From assembly GCA_963825305.1 (NCBI GenBank), contig CAWGTA010000008.1, forward strand, positions 558,001-622,000: 64,000 nucleotides of DNA, in the 5' to 3' direction. Source of the stretch: PSRJ01 sp963825305. GTDB lineage: Bacteria; Acidobacteriota; Terriglobia; Bryobacterales; Bryobacteraceae. Position 1 is the stretch's first letter. The number at the start of each line of letters is the position of its first letter. The notes under the pieces are model-generated. The model was given only the letters and a program-made list of their open reading frames with translations, was not told the DNA's origin and did no database searches. Below, one piece after another: positions 33,272 to 42,861 of this stretch. The position numbers and the translations under genes are program-made.

Positions 33272-35743
33272 CTACGGCAATCCGATGCGGCGCACGAGGT
33301 CCGCGTAGCGAGGATCAGAGCGGAGGCTGTCGTAACGCGGATTGCTCTTGATGTGGAATAGCCAACCGTTGCGTTGTTCTATCGCTTTATCGAGCCAGGC
33401 GAACGCGTTCTGTTTGTCGCCCAGTCCAATGTAAATCTCGGCGACTCCGCGCGCCGGGACGTACTTCTGGCTAGACAGCTGCTGCAACTCTCCAATCGTC
33501 TTCAGGGCGCTTTTTCTTTGGCCCGACGCGGCATAGGCATGACCCAATCCTGCCAGGAAGACCGGGTGGCGTCCTGAAAGATCGACTGCTTTTTCAAATT
33601 CAGCAATCGCTTCCCCAAATCTGCCCGTTTGCTCGTAAGCCTCGCCGAGAAAATGCCGCGCAAGAACGAAGCTTGGCTCAAATTCAATCGTCTTGCGCAG
33701 CTGTTGGACCGCCCGCTCATACTCGCGATCGTACAGATGGTGCCAGCTCAGGTGCACGTTCAGGATGAGGCCCAGCGGATCACACTCCAAGGCGTGAAGG
33801 CTTTCCTTATACGATTCACCCGTGCGGCCAATCGCGTGCAGAAAGTGCGAATACCAGATGTGGGCGATGTCATATTGCGCCTTCAGGTCCAGGGCCCGCC
33901 GAAATGCTTTCTCTGCTGCGCCCCAGTCCCAATCGTAGGCCGCGGCCGCCCAACCGAGCGCAGCATAGGCTTCCGCGCAATTGGGATCGAGTTCCAGGGC
34001 TTTCTGCGCTGCCAGCTTGGCTTTGGGGAACGCTTCGGCCGGAGGAAGACCTGCCAGCATATCCCAGCCGAGCGAGACGTAACAATTGGCGACGCCGGCA
34101 TGGGCAAGCGCGAAGGTCGGATCCTTGGCCAAGGCCCGCCGCAGGTATTCGAGGCTCTTGTTCATCGCGTCGGCTGTTCGACGGTAGAAGTAAGACCGGC
34201 TCTTCAGGAACGCTTCGTAGGCTTCGGGGTCCACAGGGCGCGTCGCGGAAAGGCGGGTCCGTTCTTGAGGCGTGAGCGTGATCTGGATTTCCTGCGAGAC
34301 GGCCTGAGCCACCTGGTTCTGCACCGCAAGGATGTCATTTAAGTCGCCCTCATAGCTCTTGGCCCAGAGGTGCATATTCGTGGAAGCGTCGATCAACTGA
34401 GCGGAGATCCGCACCCGGCTCGCCGAGCGCAGCACCGTACCTTCCAGCACCGCCTCGACGTTCAGCTCTCTCGCGATGTCGCACAGCGGTTTCGGTGCGT
34501 TCTTGTACTGCATCACGGACATGCGTGAGATGATGCGCAGCGCGCCGATCTGCGCCAGCGTGGTGATCAACGCATCCGTCATGCCGTCGGCGAAGTAGTC
34601 ATGCTCAGGATCGTGGGAAAGGTCCGCAAGGGGCAGAACCGCAAGGGACCGGATACGCTTCCGGCCGGCTCGGCGGGGACGGCCTGAGAAGGCGCGCTCG
34701 CGTGCGCGGCTTTCTCGAGCCGCACTGCCGGCGAGCGCTTCGAGCACTGCGTCGGCCGTGAGATATCGCTCCGCCGCGTTCTTACGAAGAAGCTTGTATA
34801 CAACGGCGATGAACCCCGGCCGTGCCGCGGAACCAGCCGGAATGGAAGGCGGGTCATCGTGGAGAATCGCATGCAGCGTATCCACCTGCGACTTGCGAGG
34901 CCAAGGATGTTGCCCCGCCAACATCTGGTAGAGGATGATCCCCAGCGCAAACAGGTCGCTGCGCGGATCGACTTCCTGCCCCAGGATCTGCTCTGGTGAC
35001 ATGTAGGCGGCTGTCCCCAGGATCTGACCGGGAACGCTCGGACCGAGTGTTGCGGTGGTGTCCCGCTGGAGCGCTCCCGACAACGGAATTCGCTTCGCCA
35101 GTCCAAAATCCAGCACCTTCACGTAGCCATCGGATCGAACCATGATGTTGGCCGGCTTTAGGTCGCGATGGACAATACCCCCGATATGCGCCGCGCGAAG
35201 CGCCTCCAACACCTGCTGTGCAATTTCGAGGCTGCTCTCGACGACAGGCGCGCGTTTGATCCGATCGCGCAGCGTTTCGCCTTCCACTAGCTCCGTCACC
35301 AGGTAATTGGGTCCGATATCGTAGAGCGTGCAGATATGTGGATGGTTCAGCGCCGCTATGGCCCGCGCCTCGCGCTCGAATCGGTCGCTGAACTGTTCAT
35401 ATGTGACTTTGATAGCGACAGCGCGTCCCAGGCGCGTATCGCGGGCCTTGAAAACCCGGCCCATGCCCCCGGCACCCAGCAGCGCTTCAATCCGGTAGGG
35501 GCCAAGGTCGGTCCCGATGGCCCAGCACGTCTCGGTGGCATCACCCAGCAGGTTTGCCGCGACATCCAGGGCCGGCTGCTCCATCACGTCGCCGCTATTC
35601 TGAGACAGTAGCGACTCGACTTCTCGACGGAGTTCCTCATCCCCTGCGCAAGCTGCAGCCAGAAAGGCCCGCCGCTCGTCCGGTATGCGCTCCCGGGCCG
35701 AGTGGTAAACCTCTTCGATCTGTTGCAGGCGTTCGGGCGTCAT
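33272..35743 (-). CDS. Serine/threonine protein kinase with TolB-like and TPR domains
   Basis: 823 residues. An N-terminal ~80-residue region resembles the acidobacterial kinase lead-in; the kinase domain (~82-345) has the glycine loop LLGAGGMGRVFKA, catalytic Lys112 (AIKVTYE), HRDLKPANIM with Asp194 and DFGLAKR with Asp212. Then comes the IRSLAVLPLADLS...YFADGMTDALITTLAQI block, the FlgO/TolB-N-like domain seen in such sensors, and a C-terminal set of TPRs (from ~520). No transmembrane helix is evident. Its ATG overlaps the stop of a truncated kinase stub as ATGA, so it is likely translationally coupled. Substrates unknown. Confidence 0.93.
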   Translation of the reverse strand: MTPERLQQIEEVYHSARERIPDERRAFLAAACAGDEELRREVESLLSQNSGDVMEQPALDVAANLLGDATETCWAIGTDLGPYRIEALLGAGGMGRVFKARDTRLGRAVAIKVTYEQFSDRFEREARAIAALNHPHICTLYDIGPNYLVTELVEGETLRDRIKRAPVVESSLEIAQQVLEALRAAHIGGIVHRDLKPANIMVRSDGYVKVLDFGLAKRIPLSGALQRDTTATLGPSVPGQILGTAAYMSPEQILGQEVDPRSDLFALGIILYQMLAGQHPWPRKSQVDTLHAILHDDPPSIPAGSAARPGFIAVVYKLLRKNAAERYLTADAVLEALAGSAARESRARERAFSGRPRRAGRKRIRSLAVLPLADLSHDPEHDYFADGMTDALITTLAQIGALRIISRMSVMQYKNAPKPLCDIARELNVEAVLEGTVLRSASRVRISAQLIDASTNMHLWAKSYEGDLNDILAVQNQVAQAVSQEIQITLTPQERTRLSATRPVDPEAYEAFLKSRSYFYRRTADAMNKSLEYLRRALAKDPTFALAHAGVANCYVSLGWDMLAGLPPAEAFPKAKLAAQKALELDPNCAEAYAALGWAAAAYDWDWGAAEKAFRRALDLKAQYDIAHIWYSHFLHAIGRTGESYKESLHALECDPLGLILNVHLSWHHLYDREYERAVQQLRKTIEFEPSFVLARHFLGEAYEQTGRFGEAIAEFEKAVDLSGRHPVFLAGLGHAYAASGQRKSALKTIGELQQLSSQKYVPARGVAEIYIGLGDKQNAFAWLDKAIEQRNGWLFHIKSNPRYDSLRSDPRYADLVRRIGLP

Positions 35744-35904
35744 CCAAACTCGGATAATCTTTTGACAATGGTAGCTGCGTTCTTGAGAGCAACATCGCGT
35801 TTAAGCTTGGAGTCGCGCGCACGGTATACCTCGCCCATGCCACCGGCTCCTATAGGGCCGAGGATCTCGTAGGGGCGGAGTTTCTGACCTGCGCCGAGCG
35901 ACAT
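35740..35904 (-). pseudogene. Truncated Ser/Thr kinase N-lobe (54 codons)
   Basis: A short frame that starts with ATG at 35902-35904 and ends in TGA overlapping the downstream kinase start. It encodes the start of a Ser/Thr kinase: PYEILGPIGAGGMGEVYRA (glycine-rich loop) and RDVALKNAA (a VALK-like lysine), then loses homology (TIVKRLSEFG and stop). The rest of a kinase is absent. It may be the rest of a deleted tandem kinase, or a small regulatory peptide. It is not a catalytic protein. Confidence 0.6.
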
Positions 35905-36296
35905 GATAATCAAATAAGTCTACCTCGGCGAGTCCGAAAGCGGGGCCAAGCCTGGCTAACTCGTAAACCGGAAACTGAAGAGATCCTTTCGCGTGGTGAA
36001 ATCCGCCTTTGTGCCCGAGTGACGGCGCATCCGGAAGTTGGACGATACCCATCATTGGAACGTTAACCGTCATTATCGCTAGCGATTCCCAAGCATAACT
36101 TAACGGTGACTTCTTCGCCGTGAAGTGAAATCAACTGGGAGTTTACGTCGCTAAGGGCCGCCTATCTCGGGTAATTCCCTTCTCATTGCCATCAATGTGG
36201 TTTGTGTATTGACTTTGAATAATCGCTGCGACATGATCAACGAAGTCTCGGACGCCATGGATGGGTGCAAGCCGGTAGGCACACTAAAGGAGGCTT
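35905..36296. other. Intergenic region between divergent genes
   Basis: Shared upstream region of the kinase stub and the cytochrome gene. It contains TATCGCTAGCGATTC at 36074-36088, whose core ATCGCTAGCGAT is a perfect 12-bp palindrome, a small hairpin ACTTC/GAAGT near 36109-36126, and a weak promoter for the cytochrome: TTGACT (36209-36214), 17 bases, CATGAT (36232-36237). Confidence 0.45.
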
Positions 36297-38759
36297 ATGG
36301 ACGGAACGAGAATTCTCCCAAGGGCATTGATCGCTGCAGTTCTTGGTGTGACGCTGGCGGGATGTGGAGGAGGGGCTAAGCCCTCCCCTGGCAGCGTTTT
36401 CGATGAAGCCAAGCAGGCCGGACGCGCCCCGGAAAGTTTCGCCGCGGCACCCGAGCCGTACTTCCACGACATGGACGGCGGCATCACCTTATCGACAGAC
36501 GAAGAAAAGGGCAGGAATACTTGGCTCGTCTGGACCGGCGGCGACGACCGCCTGTGGGACAAGCTCTCGGTCTCCAGTTTCGGAGCGCTGGATTTCTTGA
36601 AGACGCTGTCATCGCATAAGAGTTTGAAATTCAGCCGTGACAACCGCTGGAGCTATTTTGGGCTGGTGAATGAGCCGTGTTTCGAAAAAGCCACGGGCCC
36701 GAACCCCGAGCGCTTCGGCCTCTGGCTCGATAAGCGTTCCAGCAACTGTCCGCCCGATCCCTTCGAGGACGAATCGAAGTACAAAGGCGTCCAAGTCGGA
36801 GCACGCGGGAAGCAGTTTGCCGACGGTAAGAAGCTGCCCGTGGGTTCCTTTTATGGCTACGCGACCGGTATTGTGGGCCTCCGTCTGTTCCCCAATCCGG
36901 ATTTTGATGAGAAGGCGGAAAAAGCCTGGGACCCGGAGAAATACTATACGGACGCGACTTACTACAAGCGTCGCGATCTGATCCGGCCTTACCGTGTCGG
37001 CATGTCGTGCGCTTTCTGCCATGTGGGACCCAACCCGCTGAAGCCGCCGGCTGATCCCGAACACCCCGAGTGGGCCAACCTTGCATCCAACGTGGGTGCC
37101 CAGTATTTCTGGATCGATCGCATTTTCGATTGGGAAGCGGACGCTACCAATTACGTCTTCCAGATGTTCCACACCTCGCGTCCGGGGTCGCTCGATACCT
37201 CCCTGGTTTCCACCGATAACATCAACAATCCGCGCACTATGAACGCGGTGTATTACCTAGGGCCGCGCCTTGCGCAAGCGAAGCGTTTCGGCAAAGAAAC
37301 GCTGGCCGGCGGGAACCTGGATAACAGGCAATTCAACGATTTTGTGCCGCCCACTTCGCCGCTGGCGCAGTTTTTCACTCCGCCCAATACGGTGTCCTCT
37401 CCGCGTGTGCTAAAAGACGCCTCCGACTCAGTGGGCGCACTGGGAGCGCTGAACCGGGTTTATCTGAACATTGGTCTGTTTAGCGAAGAATGGCTGCTCC
37501 ATTTTAATCCGCTGGTCGGCGGAAAGAAGGTCTCACCCATCGAGATCAAAGTAGCGCGGCAGAACTCGTCTTTTTGGCAGGCCACGGAGATGCAGACGCC
37601 CAATATGGCTCTTTTCTTCTTAAAGAGCACGGACCCCCATCGACTCAAGGATGCACCCGGAGGCGCCGCATACTTCAAGGCAGACGCCGCCACGATGAAC
37701 CGCGGCAAGGTGGTGTTTGCCGAACGATGCGCTCGCTGCCATTCGAGTAAGCTGCCCGAACCGGCCGAGGGTCTCGATCCTGGCGGCTGCGCCGGAAAAG
37801 ATTACCTTACTTGTTGGAACCGCTATTGGGCGTGGACTAAAACGGACGACTTCAAAGCGAAGATGCGCGTGATCGTGATGCAGCCCGATTTCCTGGCGGG
37901 TAACTTCCTCTCGGCTGAGCACCGCGTTCCGCTTACTCTGTTACAGACTAATGCTTGTAGCCCGCTAGCCACCAATGCGATTAAGGATAACATCTGGGAT
38001 AACTTCTCCTCACAAACCTACAAGGATTTGCCTTCCGTTGGTGAGATCACGATCTATAATCCGATGACGGGAGAACCCAGTTCCTATATGATGCCGGGAG
38101 GAGGCCGGGGGTATACGCGGCCCGCCTCGCTCATCAGCCTCTGGTCCACAGCACCGTTTCTGCTGAACAACAGCGTGGGAAAGTTCAATCCGAGCCCTTC
38201 CGTAGAAGCCCGGATGGATTCCTTCCAGGATTCGATTGAGCAGATGCTTTGGCCGGAGAAACGAGAGAAGGATGACGTGCTGGGTGATAAAATCCCTGGT
38301 AAGATCGACCGCACGACTGAGCGCTCGTTTTTGCGGATCGCCCAGGGATATGTCCCCGATAGCTTCGCGCCGCTACTAACCTGGACCAACCGGTGGTTTC
38401 CGAAACTGTTCGGTGATGGCGGTATTGAAATCGGACCCATTCCCAAGGGCACGCCCGTGGGACTGCTGGCCAACCTCAACCTTCGCGCCGAAGAGGGCAA
38501 CGTTGCGGAACATGACACTCAAGTGGTCAATCTTGTTGGGAAGATCAAGCACGACCTTGAGGCGCTCCCCAAAGACGCCACCGATGCGGAAGCAGCTAAG
38601 GTGCTTTCCAACCTCGCAAAACCCCTGATGGATCTTAGTAAGTGCAAGGACTATATCGTAAACCGCGGCCACTACTTTGGGACCGATAAATTCTCCGAAG
38701 AGCCCGGACTTAGCGATTCAGACAAAAAAGCTTTGATCGAGTTCCTGAAAACATTCTAA
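36297..38759 (+). CDS. Dihaem c-type cytochrome lipoprotein
   Basis: 820 residues: lipoprotein signal with lipobox LAGC at Cys23, followed by a Gly-rich linker. Two haem-binding sites, CAFCH (C238-H242) and CARCH (C478-H482), sit in a large protein resembling long cytochromes that partner dehydrogenases. AAGGAGG is close before the ATG. The GMC oxidoreductase gene follows after 16 bases, so the pair is probably a membrane-attached dehydrogenase: the flavoenzyme oxidises a substrate and electrons pass to these haems, then to the respiratory chain. The substrate is unknown. Not a canonical MauG-type peroxidase because the two haems are ~240 residues apart. Confidence 0.82.
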   Translation: MDGTRILPRALIAAVLGVTLAGCGGGAKPSPGSVFDEAKQAGRAPESFAAAPEPYFHDMDGGITLSTDEEKGRNTWLVWTGGDDRLWDKLSVSSFGALDFLKTLSSHKSLKFSRDNRWSYFGLVNEPCFEKATGPNPERFGLWLDKRSSNCPPDPFEDESKYKGVQVGARGKQFADGKKLPVGSFYGYATGIVGLRLFPNPDFDEKAEKAWDPEKYYTDATYYKRRDLIRPYRVGMSCAFCHVGPNPLKPPADPEHPEWANLASNVGAQYFWIDRIFDWEADATNYVFQMFHTSRPGSLDTSLVSTDNINNPRTMNAVYYLGPRLAQAKRFGKETLAGGNLDNRQFNDFVPPTSPLAQFFTPPNTVSSPRVLKDASDSVGALGALNRVYLNIGLFSEEWLLHFNPLVGGKKVSPIEIKVARQNSSFWQATEMQTPNMALFFLKSTDPHRLKDAPGGAAYFKADAATMNRGKVVFAERCARCHSSKLPEPAEGLDPGGCAGKDYLTCWNRYWAWTKTDDFKAKMRVIVMQPDFLAGNFLSAEHRVPLTLLQTNACSPLATNAIKDNIWDNFSSQTYKDLPSVGEITIYNPMTGEPSSYMMPGGGRGYTRPASLISLWSTAPFLLNNSVGKFNPSPSVEARMDSFQDSIEQMLWPEKREKDDVLGDKIPGKIDRTTERSFLRIAQGYVPDSFAPLLTWTNRWFPKLFGDGGIEIGPIPKGTPVGLLANLNLRAEEGNVAEHDTQVVNLVGKIKHDLEALPKDATDAEAAKVLSNLAKPLMDLSKCKDYIVNRGHYFGTDKFSEEPGLSDSDKKALIEFLKTF

Positions 38760-38775
38760 ACAAGAGGCGAACTGG

Positions 38776-40680
38776 ATGAGTGGCGAGTACGACTATGTAA
38801 TCGTAGGTTCCGGCGCTGGCGGCGGCCCACTGGCAGCGAATCTTGCTAAGGCGGGTTTTAAGGTTCTACTGCTGGAAGCGGGTGGCGATCCATGTTCGGA
38901 AGACGAGACCGGACGGCTGATATACGAAGTACCCATCTTTCACGGTATTTCTACAGAGTATCCGGCTTGCTCGTGGAATTACTACGTACGCCACTTTACC
39001 GATGACTCTCTCCAGTCGCAGGATCGGAAGCGGGTCACGATCAAAGGCCGGGATTTCGTTTGGTATCCTCGCGCTGGCACGCTGGGGGGATGTACCGCAC
39101 ACAACGCCATGATCACCGTGGTACCTCAGGACAGCGATTGGGACTACATTGCCGGTGTCACCAAGGACCAAAGCTGGGGCGCGCGGCACATGCGCTCCTA
39201 TTTCGAGCGGTTGGAGAACTGTAAGTATGTACCGGCGCCGGGGTCGCTCGAGGGGAGAATTGAACAGACCGTTTCCACCATCGCGGAGTTGCTCGGAAAG
39301 TACGAACCCTGGCGGTACGACGCAAACGGGCATGGATTCAAAGGTTGGCTTCCAACCTGCGAGTCGGATCCGAAGCTGGTTCTCCGCGACCCGGGGATCG
39401 TCGCTGCGCTGCTCGATAGCGTCAAGGAAGCCTTGGTGGAGCATATCGGCCTTCCCTTGACTCGCTTGGAAACCCGCTTCGATCCGAACGATACGCGCAA
39501 CAGCTCGGAGAGTCCCGAGGGCTTGGCGTTCACGCCGTTGGCGATCGAAAAAGGCAGGCGGGCCGGCCCGCGCGAGTATTTGTTGCGCGTCGAGAAGGAC
39601 CCGCAAGCAAGCCTGAGCATTCAGAAGCACGCGCTGGTGACGAAGGTGCTGTTCGAGGGTAACCGCGCCGTTGGCGTCGAATACATCGATAAAGCGCACG
39701 TGTTTCGGGCCGATCCGAACGCCATCCAGGAAGACCAAGCCACCCTGCCGCGCACCCCGGTGCGGGCGAAACGGGAAGTTATCCTTGCGTGCGGAGCCTT
39801 CAACACTCCGCAGCTTCTGATGCTTTCCGGCGTGGGCCCGCGAGAACAACTGGACCGCTGGAAGATTCCGGTGGTAGCTGAGCTCGCCGGCGTGGGTGAG
39901 AATCTGCAAGATCGTTACGAGATCGGCGTGATTTCCGAGTTCGCGCGCGACTTCGCTCTGGTCGGTAACGCCGCATTCGCTCCGCCCCAACTGGGTCAAC
40001 CCCCAGACACGTACCTCAAGGAATGGTCCGATGCCGGGTCGGGTTTGTACGCGTCAAACGGCGCGCTCGTCGGCATTATCAAGCGTTCCCGCGCCGATCT
40101 TCCGGACCCCGACCTCTATATCTTCGGGCTTCCCAGCTACTTCCCCGGATATAAACCGGGTTGGTCTTTGGAGACCGAGCAGCATCGCAACCGCTTCACG
40201 TGGGCGATTCTCAAGGCGCGCACAAATAACACTGGGCGCGTGACGCTTAACTCCGACAAGGCGTGGGACCCTCCTGAAATTAACTTCCAGTATTTCGGGG
40301 ATGGAAAACGGCAGAACGATCCCGACTTGGAGTCAGTTGTGAGCGGCGTGAAATTCGTGCGCGCCATGAACAGCCGGCTGGCAGGCATCGGCCTGATCCG
40401 GAACGAGTTGTTGCCAGGAAGCGCAATCGACACAGACGACAAGCTGCGCGATTTTATTCGCACCCAATCCTGGGGCCACCACGCGTCGTGCACCAATAAA
40501 ATCGGCGCTGACAACGACTCTTTCGCAGTCCTGGACAATCGCTTTCGTGTTCGCGGAACACAGGGGCTGCGCGTTGTGGACGCTTCGATCTTTCCGAAGA
40601 TTCCAGGCTACTTCATCGTCTCGGCGATTTACATGGCGAGCGAGAAGGCTAGCGATGTCATTCAAGAAGATGCCCGCTGA
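38776..40680 (+). CDS. GMC-family FAD-dependent oxidoreductase
   Basis: 634 residues with the GMC fold: FAD-binding DYVIVGSGAGGGPLAANLAKAG at the N-terminus, LLLEAGG, AGTLGGCTAHNAMITV (GMC signature 1 region), CGAFNTPQLLMLSGVGPREQL (signature 2), and SWGHHASCTNKIGADND near the end with the catalytic His pair. There is no signal peptide, in keeping with partner-dependent export or a cytoplasmic-face location. Paired with the dihaem cytochrome upstream, 16 bases apart. The family oxidises alcohols or sugars; I cannot name the substrate. Confidence 0.9.
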   Translation: MSGEYDYVIVGSGAGGGPLAANLAKAGFKVLLLEAGGDPCSEDETGRLIYEVPIFHGISTEYPACSWNYYVRHFTDDSLQSQDRKRVTIKGRDFVWYPRAGTLGGCTAHNAMITVVPQDSDWDYIAGVTKDQSWGARHMRSYFERLENCKYVPAPGSLEGRIEQTVSTIAELLGKYEPWRYDANGHGFKGWLPTCESDPKLVLRDPGIVAALLDSVKEALVEHIGLPLTRLETRFDPNDTRNSSESPEGLAFTPLAIEKGRRAGPREYLLRVEKDPQASLSIQKHALVTKVLFEGNRAVGVEYIDKAHVFRADPNAIQEDQATLPRTPVRAKREVILACGAFNTPQLLMLSGVGPREQLDRWKIPVVAELAGVGENLQDRYEIGVISEFARDFALVGNAAFAPPQLGQPPDTYLKEWSDAGSGLYASNGALVGIIKRSRADLPDPDLYIFGLPSYFPGYKPGWSLETEQHRNRFTWAILKARTNNTGRVTLNSDKAWDPPEINFQYFGDGKRQNDPDLESVVSGVKFVRAMNSRLAGIGLIRNELLPGSAIDTDDKLRDFIRTQSWGHHASCTNKIGADNDSFAVLDNRFRVRGTQGLRVVDASIFPKIPGYFIVSAIYMASEKASDVIQEDAR

Positions 40681-41024
40681 ACGCTCGGGATCGCCGGCGG
40701 CCGGACTTCGCGTAAATATCAAAAGATCAGTCCTCGCGCCAGAGACGGACTAGCGTGGCGGGTGTTAAGACGTGTTATCGCTAGCTATCTCGCCCAACAC
40801 ACCCTAGTAGCGCACTAGTGGCGTTCTGCCTCCGCTACGCTTCGGACAGTTTCTCTTCACGAAGCCGAACACTTTCTTGCGCAATCGAGATGCCTGCGTC
40901 GCTACCTTCCGATGGTGTTCATCCCGGAATGCCGTTCGGACTCATCCCGGATTTAGAGTTCGGGCTTCGCCGGAATCTCCACTGGACACTGACATGCGAT
41001 AGCGTGCAGTTGCTGCCGTGAACC
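40681..41024. other. Gene-free gap with a copy of the TATCGnTAG palindrome
   Basis: Between the GMC gene and the 3' end of the multicopper oxidase fragment. TATCGCTAGCTATC lies at 40776-40789. No supportable gene. Confidence 0.5.
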
Positions 41025-41687
41025 CTATCCGACGTATTCCAGCAATTGCATGAATCCGAAATCCATGTGCAACTGCATATGACAATGAAACAGCGTCAGG
41101 CCGGGATTATCTGCGACGAAATCCACGGCGGCGGTGCTCTTCCGGGCGACGCTAATGACATCCTTCTTCACGCCTGCCATCGGTTTTCCACCGACATCGG
41201 TGATCTCGAATGTATGGCGATGTAGATGCAGCGGATGAATGTCGCCGGTGACGTTATTGAACGAAAGCTTGTAGCGCATGCCTTTTTGCAGGCGCAGCTT
41301 ATCGATATCTGGAAAGGATTTACCGTTAATCGTCCAGTGATTGAAATCGACTCGCTTTCCCGGTATCTTTTCGAATTTCATCTCGAAGGTTTGATCCGGT
41401 TCAGGAGTGGTTGCGCCGCTCCCAAACTGAGAATAATCCCATGGACCGCGGCCCACATTCGACGGTTGCTCCCATTGCGGTTCTCCGCTCTTGTTGGCAT
41501 ATTCGACCACCACGCCCATTTTCATCATGCGCTCGGCGTCCTTCGTCGAACCGAGAATCCAAACCCCGGGGTTGTTCATCTCCACGAAGGCATCGACACG
41601 TTCAGCGATGTCCAGGTAAAGCACATCCACTGTTTGCGGACGAGGCACCGGATTTCCGTCCATGGCAATTACGGTAAAGCGGTAGCC
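41025..41687 (-). pseudogene. Multicopper oxidase, C-terminal fragment
   Basis: The frame begins inside a family-typical stretch (GYRFTVIAMDGNPVPRPQTVDV) and contains FNNVTGDIHPLHLHRHTFEI and LTLFHCHMQLHMDFGFM, the type-1/type-3 copper-binding ends of a multicopper oxidase. The N-terminal domains are missing: upstream sequence belongs to a VapE-type gene in a different frame. So a recombination joined the middle of one gene to the middle of another at about 41688. An ATG at 41661-41663 allows a 212-residue product, but the trinuclear copper site is incomplete. Confidence 0.8.
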
Positions 41688-42861
41688 AGGGAGTGAGCAA
41701 CTCTAGTCTTGTCCGATTGAGTCCAATTGCCCTTTGGCTTGTCGAGACACATCGTTAGGGTTTCATCGATTGAGGCGGAATCCTTCCCCTCGACCCACTT
41801 CGCGATCGAATCATCCCAGGCGTCGCCTTCGTAACGATCGGTTTGCTCCAACTCAGCGGCGACGGTAAGTTCAGCCGTGTCGAGCCACCAATGCTCGCCG
41901 GCGCGATAGCGTGCCACGGCCTCCGCCCAGAGTTGATCTCGATCGCGCACCAAATCATCAATCAGAATCCGGTTACAACGCATGGGCCAGAAACGTCGTC
42001 CGCCCGTTTCATCGCGGAGATTGGTCGAATGGTTTACAGAGCCGGCAAAAACGCACTGTCGTGGTGATTCCATGAGCCTCTTGCCGTAGGGTGGGCGGAA
42101 GCGATCAGTGGTGCGGCTGATGAAGCCCTTGATCTTAGAGACCTCCGCTCGGCTCATCGAATCCAGTTCTGCGATCTCAATGATCCACACACCCCGCGTC
42201 TGCATAGCAGCGTCCTTGCTTCCCAATTCTGCGATTTCATCGGTAAACCACGGAAACGCCAGAGTCTTTAGAGCGGTCGATTTCATCAGTCCTTGGTCAC
42301 CTTCCAGAATCAACGCGCAATCTGCCTTGACTCCGGGCTGATATATCCGACCACAGCGGAAATGAGCCAGCGGGCGCCGACGGCACACGTGTAATCGCTG
42401 GTGTCGGCTCCTAAATACAGACAGAGCCAATCGCCTAGACGAATGCCGTCCCACTTGAGTGAATCCAATTTCTGGCGGACCGGATGGAATGTACGATCGC
42501 GAGCTACCGTCTGGACGGCGAGTCCAGCGATATCCACCGAAACATAGACGCCCTGGTGCTGGAGCCAATCTGCGGCCAAGCGGTCTTCATGATCTCTCCA
42601 CTCGATTCCCGGTGTGCCGTTCGACCATAGCGGACGGTTCAAGGCGATTGTACTCATCGAGAACTCGTTGAAGCCGAGAACTCCGTCCCACTCCGGCGCT
42701 GACCGGAGCGCCGTAATAGCATTCGCGAGCACGGCTCTGGGGCTTCCGCGTTCATTCATTATTAGGTGTTGGCGCCAAGCATCTTGCGCCGCTTTCGAAC
42801 TGTCCCCGTCACAACGAACCACGGGCAGCCATTCTGCCGTTACAGCGGAGCTTGCCGTCAT
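41669..42861 (-). pseudogene. VapE-type phage helicase/ATPase, frameshifted and 3'-truncated
   Basis: After a frame change near 42349 (one base missing, in the run GCTGTGGTCGG) the product reads as a VapE-like superfamily III helicase: LNRPLWSNGTPGIEWRD, WDGIRLGDWLCLYLG, ARWLISAV, ADCALILEGDQGLMKSTALKTLA (Walker A), IIEIAELDSMSRAEVSKIKGFIS, RFRPPYGKRLMESPRQCVFAG and RFWPMRCN. It breaks off after SDKTRVAHSL where a multicopper oxidase fragment begins. The start ATG overlaps the stop of the primase as ATGA. Such ATPases replicate phage satellites and plasmids. Confidence 0.8.

Noticed and set aside
38776..41687. GMC oxidoreductase and multicopper oxidase as one operon
   Set aside because: They are on opposite strands with a 344-base gap, and the oxidase is only a fragment.
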